Positions 42,634-54,270 of a stretch of DNA of 64,000 nt are shown in pieces. A program made the translations under genes and the position numbers. Numbering within the stretch: position 1 is the stretch's first letter; each line of letters begins with the position of its first letter. Source of the stretch: Symbiotaphrina buchneri (taxonomy: Eukaryota; Ascomycota; Symbiotaphrinales; Symbiotaphrinaceae); the NCBI GenBank assembly GCA_001599915.1, contig BCIG01000009.1:62001-126000 (forward strand). The letters run 5' to 3'. The notes under the pieces were generated by a model that saw only the letters and a list, made by a program, of their open reading frames with translations, had not been told where the DNA came from and did no database searches.

Positions 42634-44630
42634 ATGGCAGCTGCTCTTCAAAGGCGGCAGTGGGCAAGACTGCCAAGTGCAGTTCTCGATTGCACCTCCG
42701 TCCAGTCCCGCTTTGGAGCCCCGAGAGTACAGATAGCGAGGCCGCGGACATGGAACTTGACGCAGCGGAGGACTGCAGTGACGCTGGAGCAGCTGGACCG
42801 GGAAAAGGGCGGTCAGTATAATACCCAGACCCCTTTGCAATCTCAATTGCTGATTGAGGTTTCGGGTAGACCGAGAGCGAGTTCTTATCCTAGGAAGTGG
42901 ATGGGGTGGTAAGTCTTCCCGCCCTGCTGGCTGATCAACTGCAGAGCTGATGACACCCACCAGGCTACGGAGTCTCTCGGAACCTGGACACCAAGAAATA
43001 TCAAATCGTCGTCGTCTCTCCTCGGTCATACTTCGTCTTCACACCGCTGCTGGCCAGCACGGCAGTAGGCACGCTCGAGTTCCGGACAGCTCTGGAGCCA
43101 GTCCGCCGACGAGGGATGGAGATAAGCTTCTTTCAGGGGTGGGCGGATGATGTGGACCTAGAAAAGAAGGTCCTGACTGTGGAAGAGAATGTCATGAGCA
43201 GAGAGCAGGGCATTGCTCTGACGGAAGATACGAAGCAGTTTGGGAGTCCCGAAAGTAAGGAAATGGGCCTGAAGAGGAAGAAGGGTCATATCTTTGAGGT
43301 GCCGTATGATAAGCTTGTTATTGGCGTGGGGTGCTATAGCCAGACGTTTGGAACGCCGGGCGTGAAAGAGAATGCGCTGTTCTTGAAGGATGTGGGTGAC
43401 GCTAGGAAGATCAGAACTAGGCTGCTGGAGTGTGAGTATCGTATGGCTTGAATGGGAGGTATATGGAGAAGCTGACAATTGCAGGCTTTGAAACAGCAGC
43501 ATTGCCAACCACAACGGAGCAGATGAGGAAGAATCTCCTCAATTTCGCTGTTGTAGGCGGTGGACGTAAGTCTTAGCACTCATCTTCTTCTAGCGCCTAT
43601 TCTTACATGAAGACAGCTACTGGCATTGAATTTTCTGCGGAGATGCATGACTTGATCCGGGACGATCTTAGCAAACTGTACCCTGAGCTTGTTAAATATG
43701 CGCAGATCACTGTGTACGACGTTGCACCCAACGTGCTCTCAATGTTCGACGAGAAGCTCGGCCAGTATGCCATTCAGCATTTTCATCGTGAGGGTATCAG
43801 GGTCAAGACTTCACACCATATCCAATCATTAAGACCTGGCCTACCGAAAGCTCAAGCGGAAGAGCACGGCGAGCTGAAGACTGGTGAAGGATGTCTGACT
43901 CTGACGAGCAAGGAGGAAGGAGAGGCGGCTATAGGCATGTGTGTCTGGAGCACCGGCCTGATGATGAATCCTTTTGTCGTCAAAGCATTGGATACCTTCC
44001 GTGCTTTCCCAGCCAAGTCAGCATTTGTGGAAGGTTCGGACACGAAACCTGCTCCAGATTCCAAATGGGTGATTATGAAGGACCCTCGGACCGGCGGGGT
44101 CATTACCGACGATCATCTGCGCGTGAAACTCGAGGCCCGGCCCACAGAGGCGGAAGCCAAGGGCAAAGACGAAAAGGACATCAAGCCCAAACAAGAAGCG
44201 GTGATGAAAGATGTGTTCGCTCTCGGAGACTGCGCGGTGCAGCAGAGCGCCATGTTACCGGCCACGGCGCAGGTTGCCAACCAGAAAGCCATGTGGCTGG
44301 GCAAGCAGCTCAGTCGAGGCACAGTCGGGCAGGACAAGTTCACGTACAAGAATCTGGGCGTCATGGCTTATATCGGAGACTGGAATGCCATCATGCAGGG
44401 CGGTGGAGATAAGAAGCCAGGCGTCACGGGACGCGTGGCCTGGATTTTATGGAGGACGGCGTATTTGAGTATGAGTGTCAGTTGGAGAAATAAGGTCCTC
44501 ATTCCGACGTATTGGTGAGTCCTCCTGCACACTTCTGAAGTTCGTTGGTCTACCGATGCTTGGTGCTGACCGAGTACTTTCCGATAGGTTCATCAATTGG
44601 ATCTTTGGCCGTGATATTACGAGGTTCTAA
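42634..44630 (+). CDS. Alternative (rotenone-insensitive) NADH-ubiquinone oxidoreductase, mitochondrial
   Basis: Six exons (42634-42811, 42870-42908, 42964-43431, 43485-43565, 43617-44514, 44588-44630) encode 568 residues with consistent phases. The N-terminus (MAAALQRRQWARLPSAV and the following Arg-rich 35 residues) is a presequence. The FAD Rossmann motif is LGSGWGGYGVSR; SYFVFTPLLASTAVGTLEFR follows. The NADH-binding Rossmann motif is VVGGGPTGIEFSAE, and VFALGDCA closes the FAD site. The C-terminal WRNKVLIPTYWFINWIFGRD is the membrane-binding amphipathic end of type II NADH dehydrogenases. No EF-hand is visible. It is likely attached to the inner membrane; the matrix or intermembrane side cannot be decided from sequence. 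Exon 2 is only 39 bp, and intron 1 uses donor GTCAGT. Confidence 0.9.
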
Positions 44631-45308
44631 AGGATGCCTTATGCAGCGAGCGTATGACAGGGAGGCTATGAATTCGATCCGGTTTGCGATTTGGTCTAGA
44701 CTGGAGAAGAACCGGCTTGAGATACCATATGGCATGGCGCGGCAATTCAACTTGTATATAGATAGTCTGCATAATGACATGCCTCTAAAGCGGAGTACAT
44801 ATCCTCACCGATGTCGAGTATCAATAAAAGTTCAGATCAGATAGATGCGCCCGGCGACCTTAGGTCTTTCGGGAAAGGGGTTGCTCGGTGAGAGGGATCT
44901 ATGTATTGGCGTACAGATTTCAGCTTGGCACAACAGCGAGTGACATCGATGGTGAGCTATTGTGAAATATCCAAACTAAGATTCAAAGATAATACGGAGA
45001 TCAATTAATTTCCTTCTGTATTTGAAGTTCCGTAATGGTCAACCCTGTCTTCCTCTTCCAGCGCAGGATGCGATAGGGCTAGCCCTAATCTTGATAAGAC
45101 CTTCGCTTAATCGGGGCTCGCGCCGAGTGTGCGGAGCCTCACCACACTGTAGCGAAATTCAAGATCTCGCCGGCCGACACAACCACCAACCGACCAACTC
45201 ACTGACCCCAGCAGAGAGAGGTACGCTTCTCACAAGCCCTCCAAATCGACCGAAGAGAGGAGCCAAATACTGATCTCAGTCTTTTCTACGAGCAGGAATA
45301 TCGCAAAG
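44631..45308. other. Intergenic, promoter of RPS26
   Basis: No gene is supported. The last ~150 bp before the ribosomal protein gene are the likely promoter and leader. Confidence 0.45.
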
Positions 45309-46122
45309 ATGGTCAAGAAGCGCGCGTCCAAGTACGAATCCCCATCCTCTACTTCCACAGGCACCCGAAAGACCGGACATGAGTGCTGCGACAAGAGATT
45401 ATCGAAGGGATCAAGAGGGGAATTTTCGTGGTCGTGGAGCTGAAAGGCTGACTTGGATTTTTCTCTGAATAGTGGACGTAACAAGAAGGGCCGTGGCCAC
45501 GTGAAGCCCATCCGGTGCTCCAACTGCGCGCGATGCACACCCAAGGATAAGGCGATCAAGAGATTCACCATCCGGAACATGGTTGAGAGCGCTGCCATCC
45601 GTATGTTTCTCCCGCTCGTTCTACATTTGTTTCTGTATATTTGGGGCTGGTTCTGGTCTCGTGGCACATCCATTTCGTGAGAAGCGGAGGGTGGCGTGCT
45701 CGAGCCTTACATGGACGGAGACCTGATGGGTGCGGCAGTTTGGAGAACAAGTTGCTGATGTGTTTTCCGCTGGACAGGTGATATTTCCGACGCCTCTGTC
45801 TTCCCCGAATACGCGGTGCCCAAGATGTACCTCAAGCTGCAATACTGCGTGTCATGCGCCATCCACGGAAAGATTGTGCGGTACGTCTACCATACCTCCT
45901 GCCCTCCAACGCCTCCCTCTCCTACAATCACCACTGCACCCCCAACCCACACCACTTGCCACAAAACCATCCTGGGCCAACCTGCTGATCAAACCACACA
46001 GTGTCCGTTCCCGCGAAGGCCGCCGCAACCGTGCTCCTCCCCCACGGGTGCGCTACAACAAGGATGGCAAGAAGGTCAACCCTGTCCAGGCCGCCCGTGC
46101 TCCCGCCGCCGGTGCCGTCTAG
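45309..46122 (+). CDS. rps26: 40S ribosomal protein S26 (eS26)
   Basis: Four exons (45309-45331, 45473-45600, 45778-45880, 46002-46122) encode 124 residues. The product starts [20 protein letters not shown] and carries the two Cys pairs of the zinc-binding site (CSNCARC and CVSCAIH). It continues [20 protein letters not shown] and [10 protein letters not shown], and ends with a basic tail ([19 protein letters not shown]). This is eS26, which lines the mRNA exit channel of the small subunit. The first coding exon is only 23 bp, a common arrangement in fungal ribosomal protein genes. I checked the three introns for box C/D snoRNA signatures by eye and saw none. Confidence 0.96.
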
Positions 46123-46763
46123 ATGGGATTGAAGGTTGAATGGGGTTCATGCTGAAACGGGTTGTTCGGACAAGGATTGATCCGGTAGAAGGCTGCTTTA
46201 TGCATGGGGTCTGGCTAGAGAGCTGGAGATTGCCCGAATGAAATAGCGCTCTTCTACTACCGCCTTTTCCTTGGAAATAGTGTTGCAGACTCGGTGGTGA
46301 CTGTGCGAGTGCCAGTAGGACTCTGTCTGTCTGGCCAGCCATTTCTCCCCAACCTAACGATTCGAGAGAGAACTCTCTGCAGGCCCCACCCGCCTCATCG
46401 CATCGAGTGATCCGAAATCAACTTCAATTCTGCCACCTTACTGAACCTCCTCGCCTAGTGGCTGTGATGACGACACTGATGAAGATACCTGAGGATGATA
46501 CTCTCAATATATGCTGCTGATACACTCTGCTGATGCATACTGATACTACCAATCACAATCCCAGGCAGCGGGCAAGAGGCTATCCACGCCTCTCCGATCA
46601 TGCAAATGCGAAGAAAAATCGAGCAACGTCATAATCTCTCATAGCCATGTCTCATAATCCCATAACCCGATGCTGCAATACCACCGCCCTCTTCCAGCGC
46701 TCCTTAAAGCCCCTGAAGGAACCCCTACACCCTAGCCTCAAAATGTGCACACAACTCCCCTCA
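46123..46763. other. Intergenic, convergent 3' flanks
   Basis: RPS26 and the amylase gene end towards each other. No gene is seen. Confidence 0.5.
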
Positions 46764-48457
46764 TCACAACCCACAAATCCCCGAACCGCTCAATCCCGCC
46801 AGGGGATAAAACACCCTGGGCAACCCTCCACTCATCGGCACGGGCAAATCCCCGCTCCCATCAACCGTGACCTGCGTACAGCTCAAAACCTCCACCACCA
46901 CCTCGCCCGCATCAAAGCCCGTATCCGCCAGGGAGAGGGTATAACTCCCCCCGCCCGCGCCCTGGTTATTATACACGCCGATGATCTGCGCGCCGTCGTA
47001 GCCCTTGCGCATCGCGATGACGGAGCTGTCGCTGTAGATGGGGTAGTTCATGTATGTGAGGTAGTTGGAGTCTTTGTAGATCGCCTGGTTCCGGATCTGA
47101 TTTACTGACGCGATGAAGGTGTATAGTTCTGCGGAGGTGGAGTATCCGCTGGGCCAGAGCGGCTCGCGGTTGTTCGGCACGGCGCCGCCGGAGAAGTGCT
47201 GTTCCTGGCCTTGGTAGACGATAGGGATGCCATCAGCCAGCATGGCGAAGGCGATGGCGTTCTTATCAAGAGACATGTCGGAAGTGAGGGAGGGGAAGCG
47301 CGGGTTATCGTGGTTTTCGAGGAAGGAGCCCAGGAGGGTGACGTCGGCGCAGGATGATTTCATGGTGTTGATCCCGTTGACGAGGTTGCTGATGCTGCCG
47401 GAGGTGGATTGGAAGGCTTGCGTGATCCAGTAGTAGGCTGGGTAGTTGAGCATCCCGCTCACGTAGGATTGGTACGGGCACACGAGGCTGGGGTCCCCGT
47501 CGTCGACTTCGCAGACGATGTACACCCCCGCGGCGGATTGGAAGGGTGGGAAGAAGGCTTGGTCGACTTCGCGGCAGGAGTCGAGGCGGATACCGTCGAC
47601 TGGGAGGTGTTAGTTGCGGGACAGGCATAATTGAGAGCTGGCATCTCTTACCGGTGTAGTTTGATACGAGTGTCGTGACCCAGGACTCCCACATGGAGAG
47701 CACATCAGAGTCTTCTGTGCGCAGATCTGGCAAGGACACGATGTTGTCTCCTTCCCAGCACTAGCAGCTGTTTAGACGCAGTGCTTCAGGGATTGGCGAA
47801 CTCTCTCACCTGTTCGACCTGAGTCTGGTCATCCCAGTCAGTGATGAGACAGAATGAGTGGTAGTAGCTCTCTTGATTGAAGACATCAAAGACAGAATAG
47901 TCCACATCGTCGCCGGCACCGGCATAGCCCATATGATTGGTAACCACGTCAAGCATCAGGTACTAAGTGGCCTTTAATCAGCACGCCCTTGATGCAGATA
48001 AGGCTCGGTGATCTATACCATTCCCCTAGCATGCAATGCATCAGAGAGGGCTACCAAGTCGGCCATGGTCCCAAAGTTGGAATTGACTTCATTGATATGC
48101 TGCGCCCAGTATCCATGATAGGATTCACCGTCCGAGGTGCTCTGCGGCAGATTCTCCACCACTGGCGAGATCCAGATGGCCGTGAAACCCATATCCCTAA
48201 ATTCGGGATCAGGTTAAATCCGAAAGGCAATTGGAAGCTACAAGCGCATACTGGATATAGTCCAAGTGATTGATGATGCCCTGCCACGTCCCGCCGCAGT
48301 ACAGATTGACATCGCAAGAAGCGGTGGTACTGCCATCCGTGAGAGCAAAGCGGTCAGTGAGGACCTGGTAGATGGACTGAGCGCGCCATTCGGCCGGCGT
48401 CAGTGCACAGGCGTAGCTGACATAGAAGATGAGGGCGACCAGCTGGGCGTATTTCAT
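46764..48457 (-). CDS. Secreted GH13 alpha-amylase (Taka-amylase type, divergent)
   Basis: Five exons (48457-48252, 48196-48019, 47962-47810, 47760-47652, 47599-46764) encode 493 residues, near the 499 of Taka-amylase A. A signal peptide ([18 protein letters not shown]) is followed by [20 protein letters not shown]. The conserved regions are DVVTNHMGY (I), [13 protein letters not shown] (II, nucleophile Asp222), [12 protein letters not shown] (III, acid/base Glu246) and [10 protein letters not shown] (IV, Asp313). The C-terminal beta-sandwich ends [20 protein letters not shown]; there is no CBM20 starch-binding domain. Catalytic residues are intact, but the Lys-His pair of region II in Taka-amylase is Arg-Glu here, and the Gly before the catalytic Glu is Cys. 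It is probably extracellular and starch- or maltodextrin-active, perhaps with altered subsites. Confidence 0.9.
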
Positions 48458-49563
48458 GGCGGCGTTACTTCGGGGATTGATGCCCAGCTCCACGACCAAC
48501 AGCCGCAGATATAAACGGAGAAGAGAGATGACAAGAAAAGGAACAGTGGTGTATAGAAAGAGTTCATATACGAAAGGCAGGTGGATGGCCGAGGAGGGGT
48601 TTGTTTGGTCCAGTGATCCCCTCATTTACGGCATTGTCCAATGAGCATCGGTGTAACGCGCTTTCTGGATCAGGTGGAGCCCGTTTCGGCCCTTTTGCTC
48701 ATTTTCTGGATAAAAGCAACGGCATCCGTAAACTCTCAGCTTCGGAGCTGCGATCCTCTTCGGGCTCATAGCTCAGAAGGAAACGGCGATGGTCTCTTGG
48801 AGATGGAGGTGGAGCAGGCATCATGCTGGAAGAAGGATCCATCTCGACCGTCATTTGCTGCATTGCTGCCCCTTTTGCATATCGACGGGCGGCCCGATCG
48901 GAGCTGAGATACCGTTGAAGCTTAGCCACTCCCGTTAGACGCCCTTTCCCCGCATCTACTCTCTCCATACGACATTTCCCTCACAAAGCAAAGAGCATCC
49001 ACCGATGAATTGCATCATATGCGCTCGTTCCGATGATGCTCCAAGCCACAAATTGGGTCAGCCTAACAATAGATCAACATGGAAGTCGTGCAGTGTCTTC
49101 TGGAGAAACCATCATATCATAACCCCTTTCTCTTGATCTATCGCCTGCCCAGGCTTCAGGCTCTCCTCTCAATCTCTTGAGCAGTGTCTGCTTTGGCGCC
49201 AAAGATACGCCCTTCCGGTACTGCCTCAATTACCAGGCTCTTGTACGAGGTCAATCCAGCCTGTATTACGACGATGGCAACGCTGCGAGTGATACTGCAG
49301 GAATCTTTGCCTGACTGGGAAGCATAAAACCTCAAAAAGGACTTGTGCGACGTTACAGCAACTATCTCATCTGCACATGCGCATGTATCCGGCAGCCCGT
49401 TCTCCTTGAGATTAGACCGTGTGTTCCTGCTCCGATACCCGGTAGCTGGCTCCTTATATCTTCCATCAGCCATGTTTTCAGGGCGTGGTTGTGGCATGTC
49501 TGTTCATTCTTCATTCTTTGCATTCCTTCTCTCACCAATTCGGTCTCTACCTCCTATCTTGCA
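48458..49563. other. Intergenic, divergent upstream region of amylase and carboxylesterase
   Basis: About 1.1 kb. A minus-strand frame (48968-48699, 89 codons, starting MERVDAGKGRLTG) is Pro/Ser-rich and acidic at its end; it could be a small protein but has no recognised relative. Otherwise it is the promoter of both secreted-enzyme genes. Confidence 0.4.
48699..48968 (-). CDS. Possible small hypothetical protein
   Basis: An 89-codon intronless frame starting with ATG. It is basic at first and then contains PSSSMMPAPPPSPRDHRR and an acidic YEPEEDRSSEAES. No domain, signal peptide or intron is seen. Composition is protein-like, but the frame may be chance. Confidence 0.22.
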   Translation of the reverse strand: MERVDAGKGRLTGVAKLQRYLSSDRAARRYAKGAAMQQMTVEMDPSSSMMPAPPPSPRDHRRFLLSYEPEEDRSSEAESLRMPLLLSRK

Positions 49564-51539
49564 ATGTCATTCCTTTACCTCCTTGCATTACTTCCATTGA
49601 TCTCAGCTGCTGTGATTGGTCATGGGCAAAACCACGACGAATGCCCCGGTGACCTCCCCATCGTCGATTTAGGCTATGTGCTTCAACAGGCCTCTGCTAT
49701 CAACGTATCTCTCCTCCATACTCCCGTGTGTTGCTACATCTAACTAAGCACCTGTTAGCTTACCGGCCAGTACTATAATTTCTCTAACATTCGTTATGCA
49801 GCTCCACCGGTAGGAGACTTACGCTTTCGAGCCCCAGTCGCCCCTGCCGTCGATCGTTCGACAATTCAGAATGGCGCTGATTTCTCGCCCATGTGCGCTC
49901 AAGGCACACCGGCATGGCAAGCCGAGGCTATTGCAGCGTTAACGGGACAGAGCAGTAACGCGTCAATCCCGAATAGCCCAACTCCGGTGCCGCCCGCAGA
50001 TCCTCGTGAAACGGAGGATTGTTTGTTTTTGGATGTCATTGTACCTACCCGAATTTTCGAGTCTGGAGGCGCTCCGGTGTTGGTATGGATATTCGGCGGA
50101 GGCTACACTAGCGGAGACAAGACGAGCGCTGGGAATCCTGCTGGACTGATACATAGGAGCGAGACTGACTCGTCTCATGGAGTTATCTATGTGGCACTAA
50201 ACTATAGAGCAAGTCTCTTCCATTAACTTGAAGCAGTCCTGTCTGATATCTTTAGCTTGGTGCATTTGGTTTCCTAGCTGGTCCGACGCTACAATCCGAC
50301 GGCGTAGCCAATGCCGCTCTCCTCGATCAACGCCTTGCCTTGGAATGGGTACAAACTTATATCCATCTCTTCGGCGGCGACCCATCCCGTGTCACCGTCT
50401 TCGGCGAGTCTGCTGGAGCCGGTTCCATCATGCATCAGATTACGGCATACGGGGGTTTACGTGGACCGGTACCTTTCTCCCAAGCCATTCCTCAAAGCCC
50501 AGCCTTCGTGCCTGCACCAGGGAACTACTTGCCGGAGAATATCACGCAATCTTTCCTCGATCTCCTCAATGGAGCCTCCATCTCATCGGCACGCTCTCTC
50601 CCCTTCTCCGACCTACGTACCGCAAATGCCTACCTCATTGCCTCGGCGCCCTACGGCACCTTCACCTTCACGCCCGTCGTCGATGGCTCCTTTGTGCCAG
50701 GTCTGCCAGGCAAACTCCTCCTACAAGGATCCTACGACCCCTCACTATCCATAATGGTCGGGCACAACGCCAACGAAGGGCTCCTCTTCACACCGCCCAC
50801 AATCACCACCTCCAGCGACTTCAGCGCCTACGTCGCGTCCTTCTTCCCAGACGCCCAACCCGCAGCGCTGACGTACATCACGAGCGAGCTCTACCCGCCC
50901 ACCTTCGACGGCAGCATGCCCTACACGGACGAGTTCTCGCGCACAGATCTGGCCATCTCCGAGGCCATCTTCACCTGCAACACGCTGTACCTCGATCGCG
51001 CGTTCAAGCGCGCTTGGAGTTACATGTTTGCTGTGCCCCCGGCGATTCATGCCGCTGATGTGCCGTATACGTTCTTCAATGGACCGAATCCGGCTGTAAT
51101 TGATGATGACGTCGCACTGGCGCTGCAGGAGTATATCGTCTCCTTTGCCGCGACGGGCGTGCCGGGTGGAGCCGGGCCTGGGGCTGCTAATACCGGGCCT
51201 GGACCAGACAGACATGAGACAAAGGCATGGCAACGCCGCGGACGGAGATGGATGCCTCCCAACGGGCACGATAGCAGCTCCAACGTTTCCTCCTACCACA
51301 ACAGCACCCCCGGCTTTGGTGGGCCGAATGGATCCGGCGGCAGCAGCGGGGGAGGTGCAGGAGCAGGAGAAGAAGATAGCAACGTCTCGGTGCCGTCCTT
51401 CCAGATGTACCGCGACGGCACAGGTACTGGTACTGAATGTGTCGGGCATCAGCGAGGTGATGGACCCGACGGCGAACGCGCGCTGCGAGTGGTGGCAGAA
51501 GGCGTTGTATTATTGAGCTTGCGCGGTCCTGGCTGGTGA
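49564..51539 (+). CDS. Secreted type-B carboxylesterase/lipase with altered C-terminus
   Basis: Three exons (49564-49704, 49759-50208, 50256 onward) encode about 620 residues. A signal peptide (MSFLYLLALLPLISAAV) is followed by the type-B carboxylesterase fold. It has QYYNFSNIRYAAPPVGDLRF, the EDCLFLDV signature, an oxyanion-hole block WIFGGGY, and the nucleophile elbow FGESAGAGS (Ser about 249). GHNANEGLLF contributes to the acid region. Intron 2 begins with GC, not GT, and is 47 bp. A Gly/Ser/Asn-rich stretch of roughly 80 residues precedes the end. The expected family terminus (VLVLNVSGISEVMDPTANAR, then CEWWQKALYY and a stop at 51516) is present in another frame. Read straight, the protein instead ends RGPGW at 51539. 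A one-base frame change near 51420, real or assembly error, explains this. Confidence 0.8.
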
Positions 51540-52207
51540 TGGTTGCTGTGCTTGGGAGTTGGAGAGGGTGAGGTACTGCTGCGTGTGAGGGGTTATGGAC
51601 TGATGGACTTGGATGATTGGTAAGGAAAAGGGTTGACGGGAGGGATGATATATGAGGGATGCAATGATTTGTTTTGGGCCTTGGAGACTAGATCTGATCC
51701 ATATTAAGATTATCTGCATGTCACAGTAGGAGATTATAATTCGCCGGGACTCATCTTGTGGCAGTGATAATATCAAATTGAGAATATAATCTTTCCTCGC
51801 TCATCTCTAACAGCAACCTCACGCTATCCAGCAACACCTAAACCGACAGCTACAAGAAGCCATAATATTCCCTCCTCTTTCTCCCTTCTCTCTTCTTTCC
51901 ACCCCTCGACCACTGTCTATGTAGCACCATCAGACTGGCCAGATACCCCTCCGTCCCAGCATGGTCTGATGCTGGCAATAACGGAAGTAGAAGAACGTGA
52001 ATAATGACACATGATTGCCCAAGGGACTGGGAAGACGGGACCCCACGCCCCTGAACCTCTCCCACAAGACTCTTTCGAGGACAAGGAGGTAATTGACAGG
52101 CATGACTGTCAAAGAATGTCGCCTCTCGAAAGGCACCAGACGGATGTGCCATGTCAAGGAAGAGCAAAAGAGATGTGGAGATCATACCTTTCCCTTCACC
52201 GCCATAC
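51540..52207. other. Intergenic
   Basis: 3' flank of the carboxylesterase, then unassigned sequence. No gene is supported. Confidence 0.45.
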
Positions 52208-53074
52208 CTAGAGTATATCGTAGGCTAGTCCATATGGACCGGGTTTGGAAACATGGCAGGCAACTAACAGTTCGTAATCCTCCCTCACAGTAGGAGGAGG
52301 AGGTACCATGACCCCAACAGGCTTCTTTTTCCCAGCACTCTGCAGCGACCGTGCCACCGTGGGACCAGGGCCGACAGCCGCAGTCACAAGTTCGGGTGTA
52401 CTGGCCATCTTCTTGACTACCGTGAGCAGCTTGCTCCGGATCTTTGGCAGGACAATCTCCATCACATGCACACCTGCATTGGTCTCCACATCGATAAACT
52501 CAGTGAACCCGAGCATATGTACAAGGTCGTCAAGCGGCATGTTTTTGTCGTATTTTGGGCATCTTCTGTCTCCAAGCATCTTCGGCATTGTGGGCTGCCA
52601 GTTGCGCCGCCGAGATGTTTCGCCGGGCTTATTCCCACTCGTCAGCCAGAATTCTAAGTTCTTTCTCTGCAGCGAGGAGGTCATCCATGAGCGTTTGCAG
52701 CTGTGGCACGGTATGTGCATGCGCTTGCGGCTGTGTTTCGGTGTCTGGGGTGGGGTCCGCATTTCCGGCATCATGGCCTGTGTGACGGGCGTTGATAGCA
52801 GGTGGGGGCATGCCAGATGGTGCAGTCGCTGGAGCAGGAGGCTGGTGCGGTTCGTTGGAATGGCTGCGGTTGTAGCGCGCAGACGACGGTTCTCCTCGCC
52901 ATCAGTAAGTGACTCCGGTTGTTTAACGTCGTGGGGACAGTGGTGGCGCGGTCCCAGATCCTTTATACCGCCTTTAGGCATCACAAAGGGACTGTGAAGA
53001 AGGGTCCCAGGCCGCTGAACCTTCCCGCAAAACCTCCTTTCAAAAGAGTGCATCGCGTGGATAGCCATATTCAT
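52208..53074 (-). pseudogene. Probable decayed hypothetical gene, copy 1
   Basis: The minus strand has protein-like stretches in more than one frame. One reads QLQTLMDDLLAAEKELRILA; the following continues with ARRNISAAQLAAHNAEDAWR after an in-frame stop. Another reads PLDDLVHMLGFTEFIDVETN and then GVHVMEIVLPKIRSKL. The last block resembles a stretch at 53100-53200 (see next entry), so two related genes probably lay in tandem. No family name can be given. A spliced functional gene with unusual introns is possible but less likely. Confidence 0.4.
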
Positions 53075-53084
53075 CCTTGCTAAC

Positions 53085-54270
53085 GGCCTTCAGTTTCGAG
53101 CAATTTTGGGCATCACGATCTCCATGATCGACTGCCCTCGATTGTTGTACATATTCTTATAAGACTCAAGATTGAGCCGGTAGACCAGATCCCGCGTAGT
53201 TCCTCGTATCCTTGGTAGGGTCCGCATCCAGCCCGCTTTCCGTCGCGTAATGCATGGTCCCTGCGAAGATTTAGGGTTTGGTAACCCATGATGGTCTATA
53301 CACGGAGGGAAAGGTCAGTAAAGCTGCGAGGTTCCTTGGATCTTTGAGGGACAACTTCTCACCGATGGGACCATGACGATCATCAGGATCGACTCTTTTA
53401 TCACCAGCATGCCGATGAATGATCATCTTCCCCAGAGCATGGATTCCTCTTTCACACCGCCACCACCAGGCAGCCTCTGGGTCGCGTCAGTGCATATGGT
53501 CCTCCAAAGGATCCCCTGTACCAAGAGATAAAGTAGAGTTCGCAAACGACTCACCGAAAAGCTCTTCCCTTGCAATCTCCATGAACAGTATGCAAATCCG
53601 CTCCAGCGTCGCCTGATCCTGACCTCTTTGGAGGGTGGCGATGCCGAAGCGGGATACTACGCCCCTTCATCACCCTTCCCCACACATGGCTCGGCAGGCC
53701 CAGGGCCTCGCCAAAGACATTGAACGTGCCGCTCTGGCCACCATTGACGCAACGGGCGCGCGGGTCGCCATTCAGATACGTAGAGCCTGCAACACAAAGA
53801 ACGTGTGCTCAGGCGGTACCGTGGCATCGACCTCGTGTCCCATGATGGTGCCGGCGGGACGAGCGCGTGGAGGCGCAAGGAGAGGAGGGGCGTGAGGCCG
53901 GGAGGAGCTGCTTAGGAGACGCTCTGGCGCTTTTCGTGGGCGAATATATAGGCGTCACCGTGGAGCCCTGCGGCTTCGAAAGGAAAACCTCGTTTCTCTT
54001 GTCGTATACGACCAGTGCTTCGGCGCGCACTTCCTTGGTTGGCAAGGAATGTTGGGTCTTGTGGGCTAAAGGTCCTTGGTTGGGACACATCTAAGGCCCC
54101 GGACCTGACCACGACGTACCCCAGGATATTGTGCTGGACGTTCTTTGGGAGGTTTAAGATAGGGAACGCTCCCGCAGCTCCTATAACAGCGTCGAATGTC
54201 AGGTTTGGGAAGCAGCTAGAGATGAAAGAGGATACTTACCGCTCGACTTGTCTGGTACGGTAAAGAACCT
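53085..54270 (-). pseudogene. Probable decayed F-box/2EXR-like hypothetical gene, copy 2
   Basis: Starting near 54165 on the minus strand, after a plausible intron acceptor, the frame reads FPILNLPKNVQHNILGYVVV and RSGALDVSQPRTFSPQDPTF. This is the form of the F-box-like 2EXR segment seen in many fungal hypothetical proteins, whose usual continuation (EVRAEALVVYDKRNEVF) lies in a neighbouring frame. Further pieces are AAGLHGDAYIFAHEKRQSVS, GTFNVFGEALGLPSHVWGR, TLERICILFMEIAREELF, and DLVYRLNLESYKNMY followed by SIMEIVMPKI. The pieces are collinear but no single frame or simple intron set joins them. A degraded gene is the best reading. Confidence 0.45.

Noticed and set aside
45332-46001. Intron-encoded snoRNAs in RPS26
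   Set aside because: No convincing box C/D or H/ACA arrangement was seen in the three introns.
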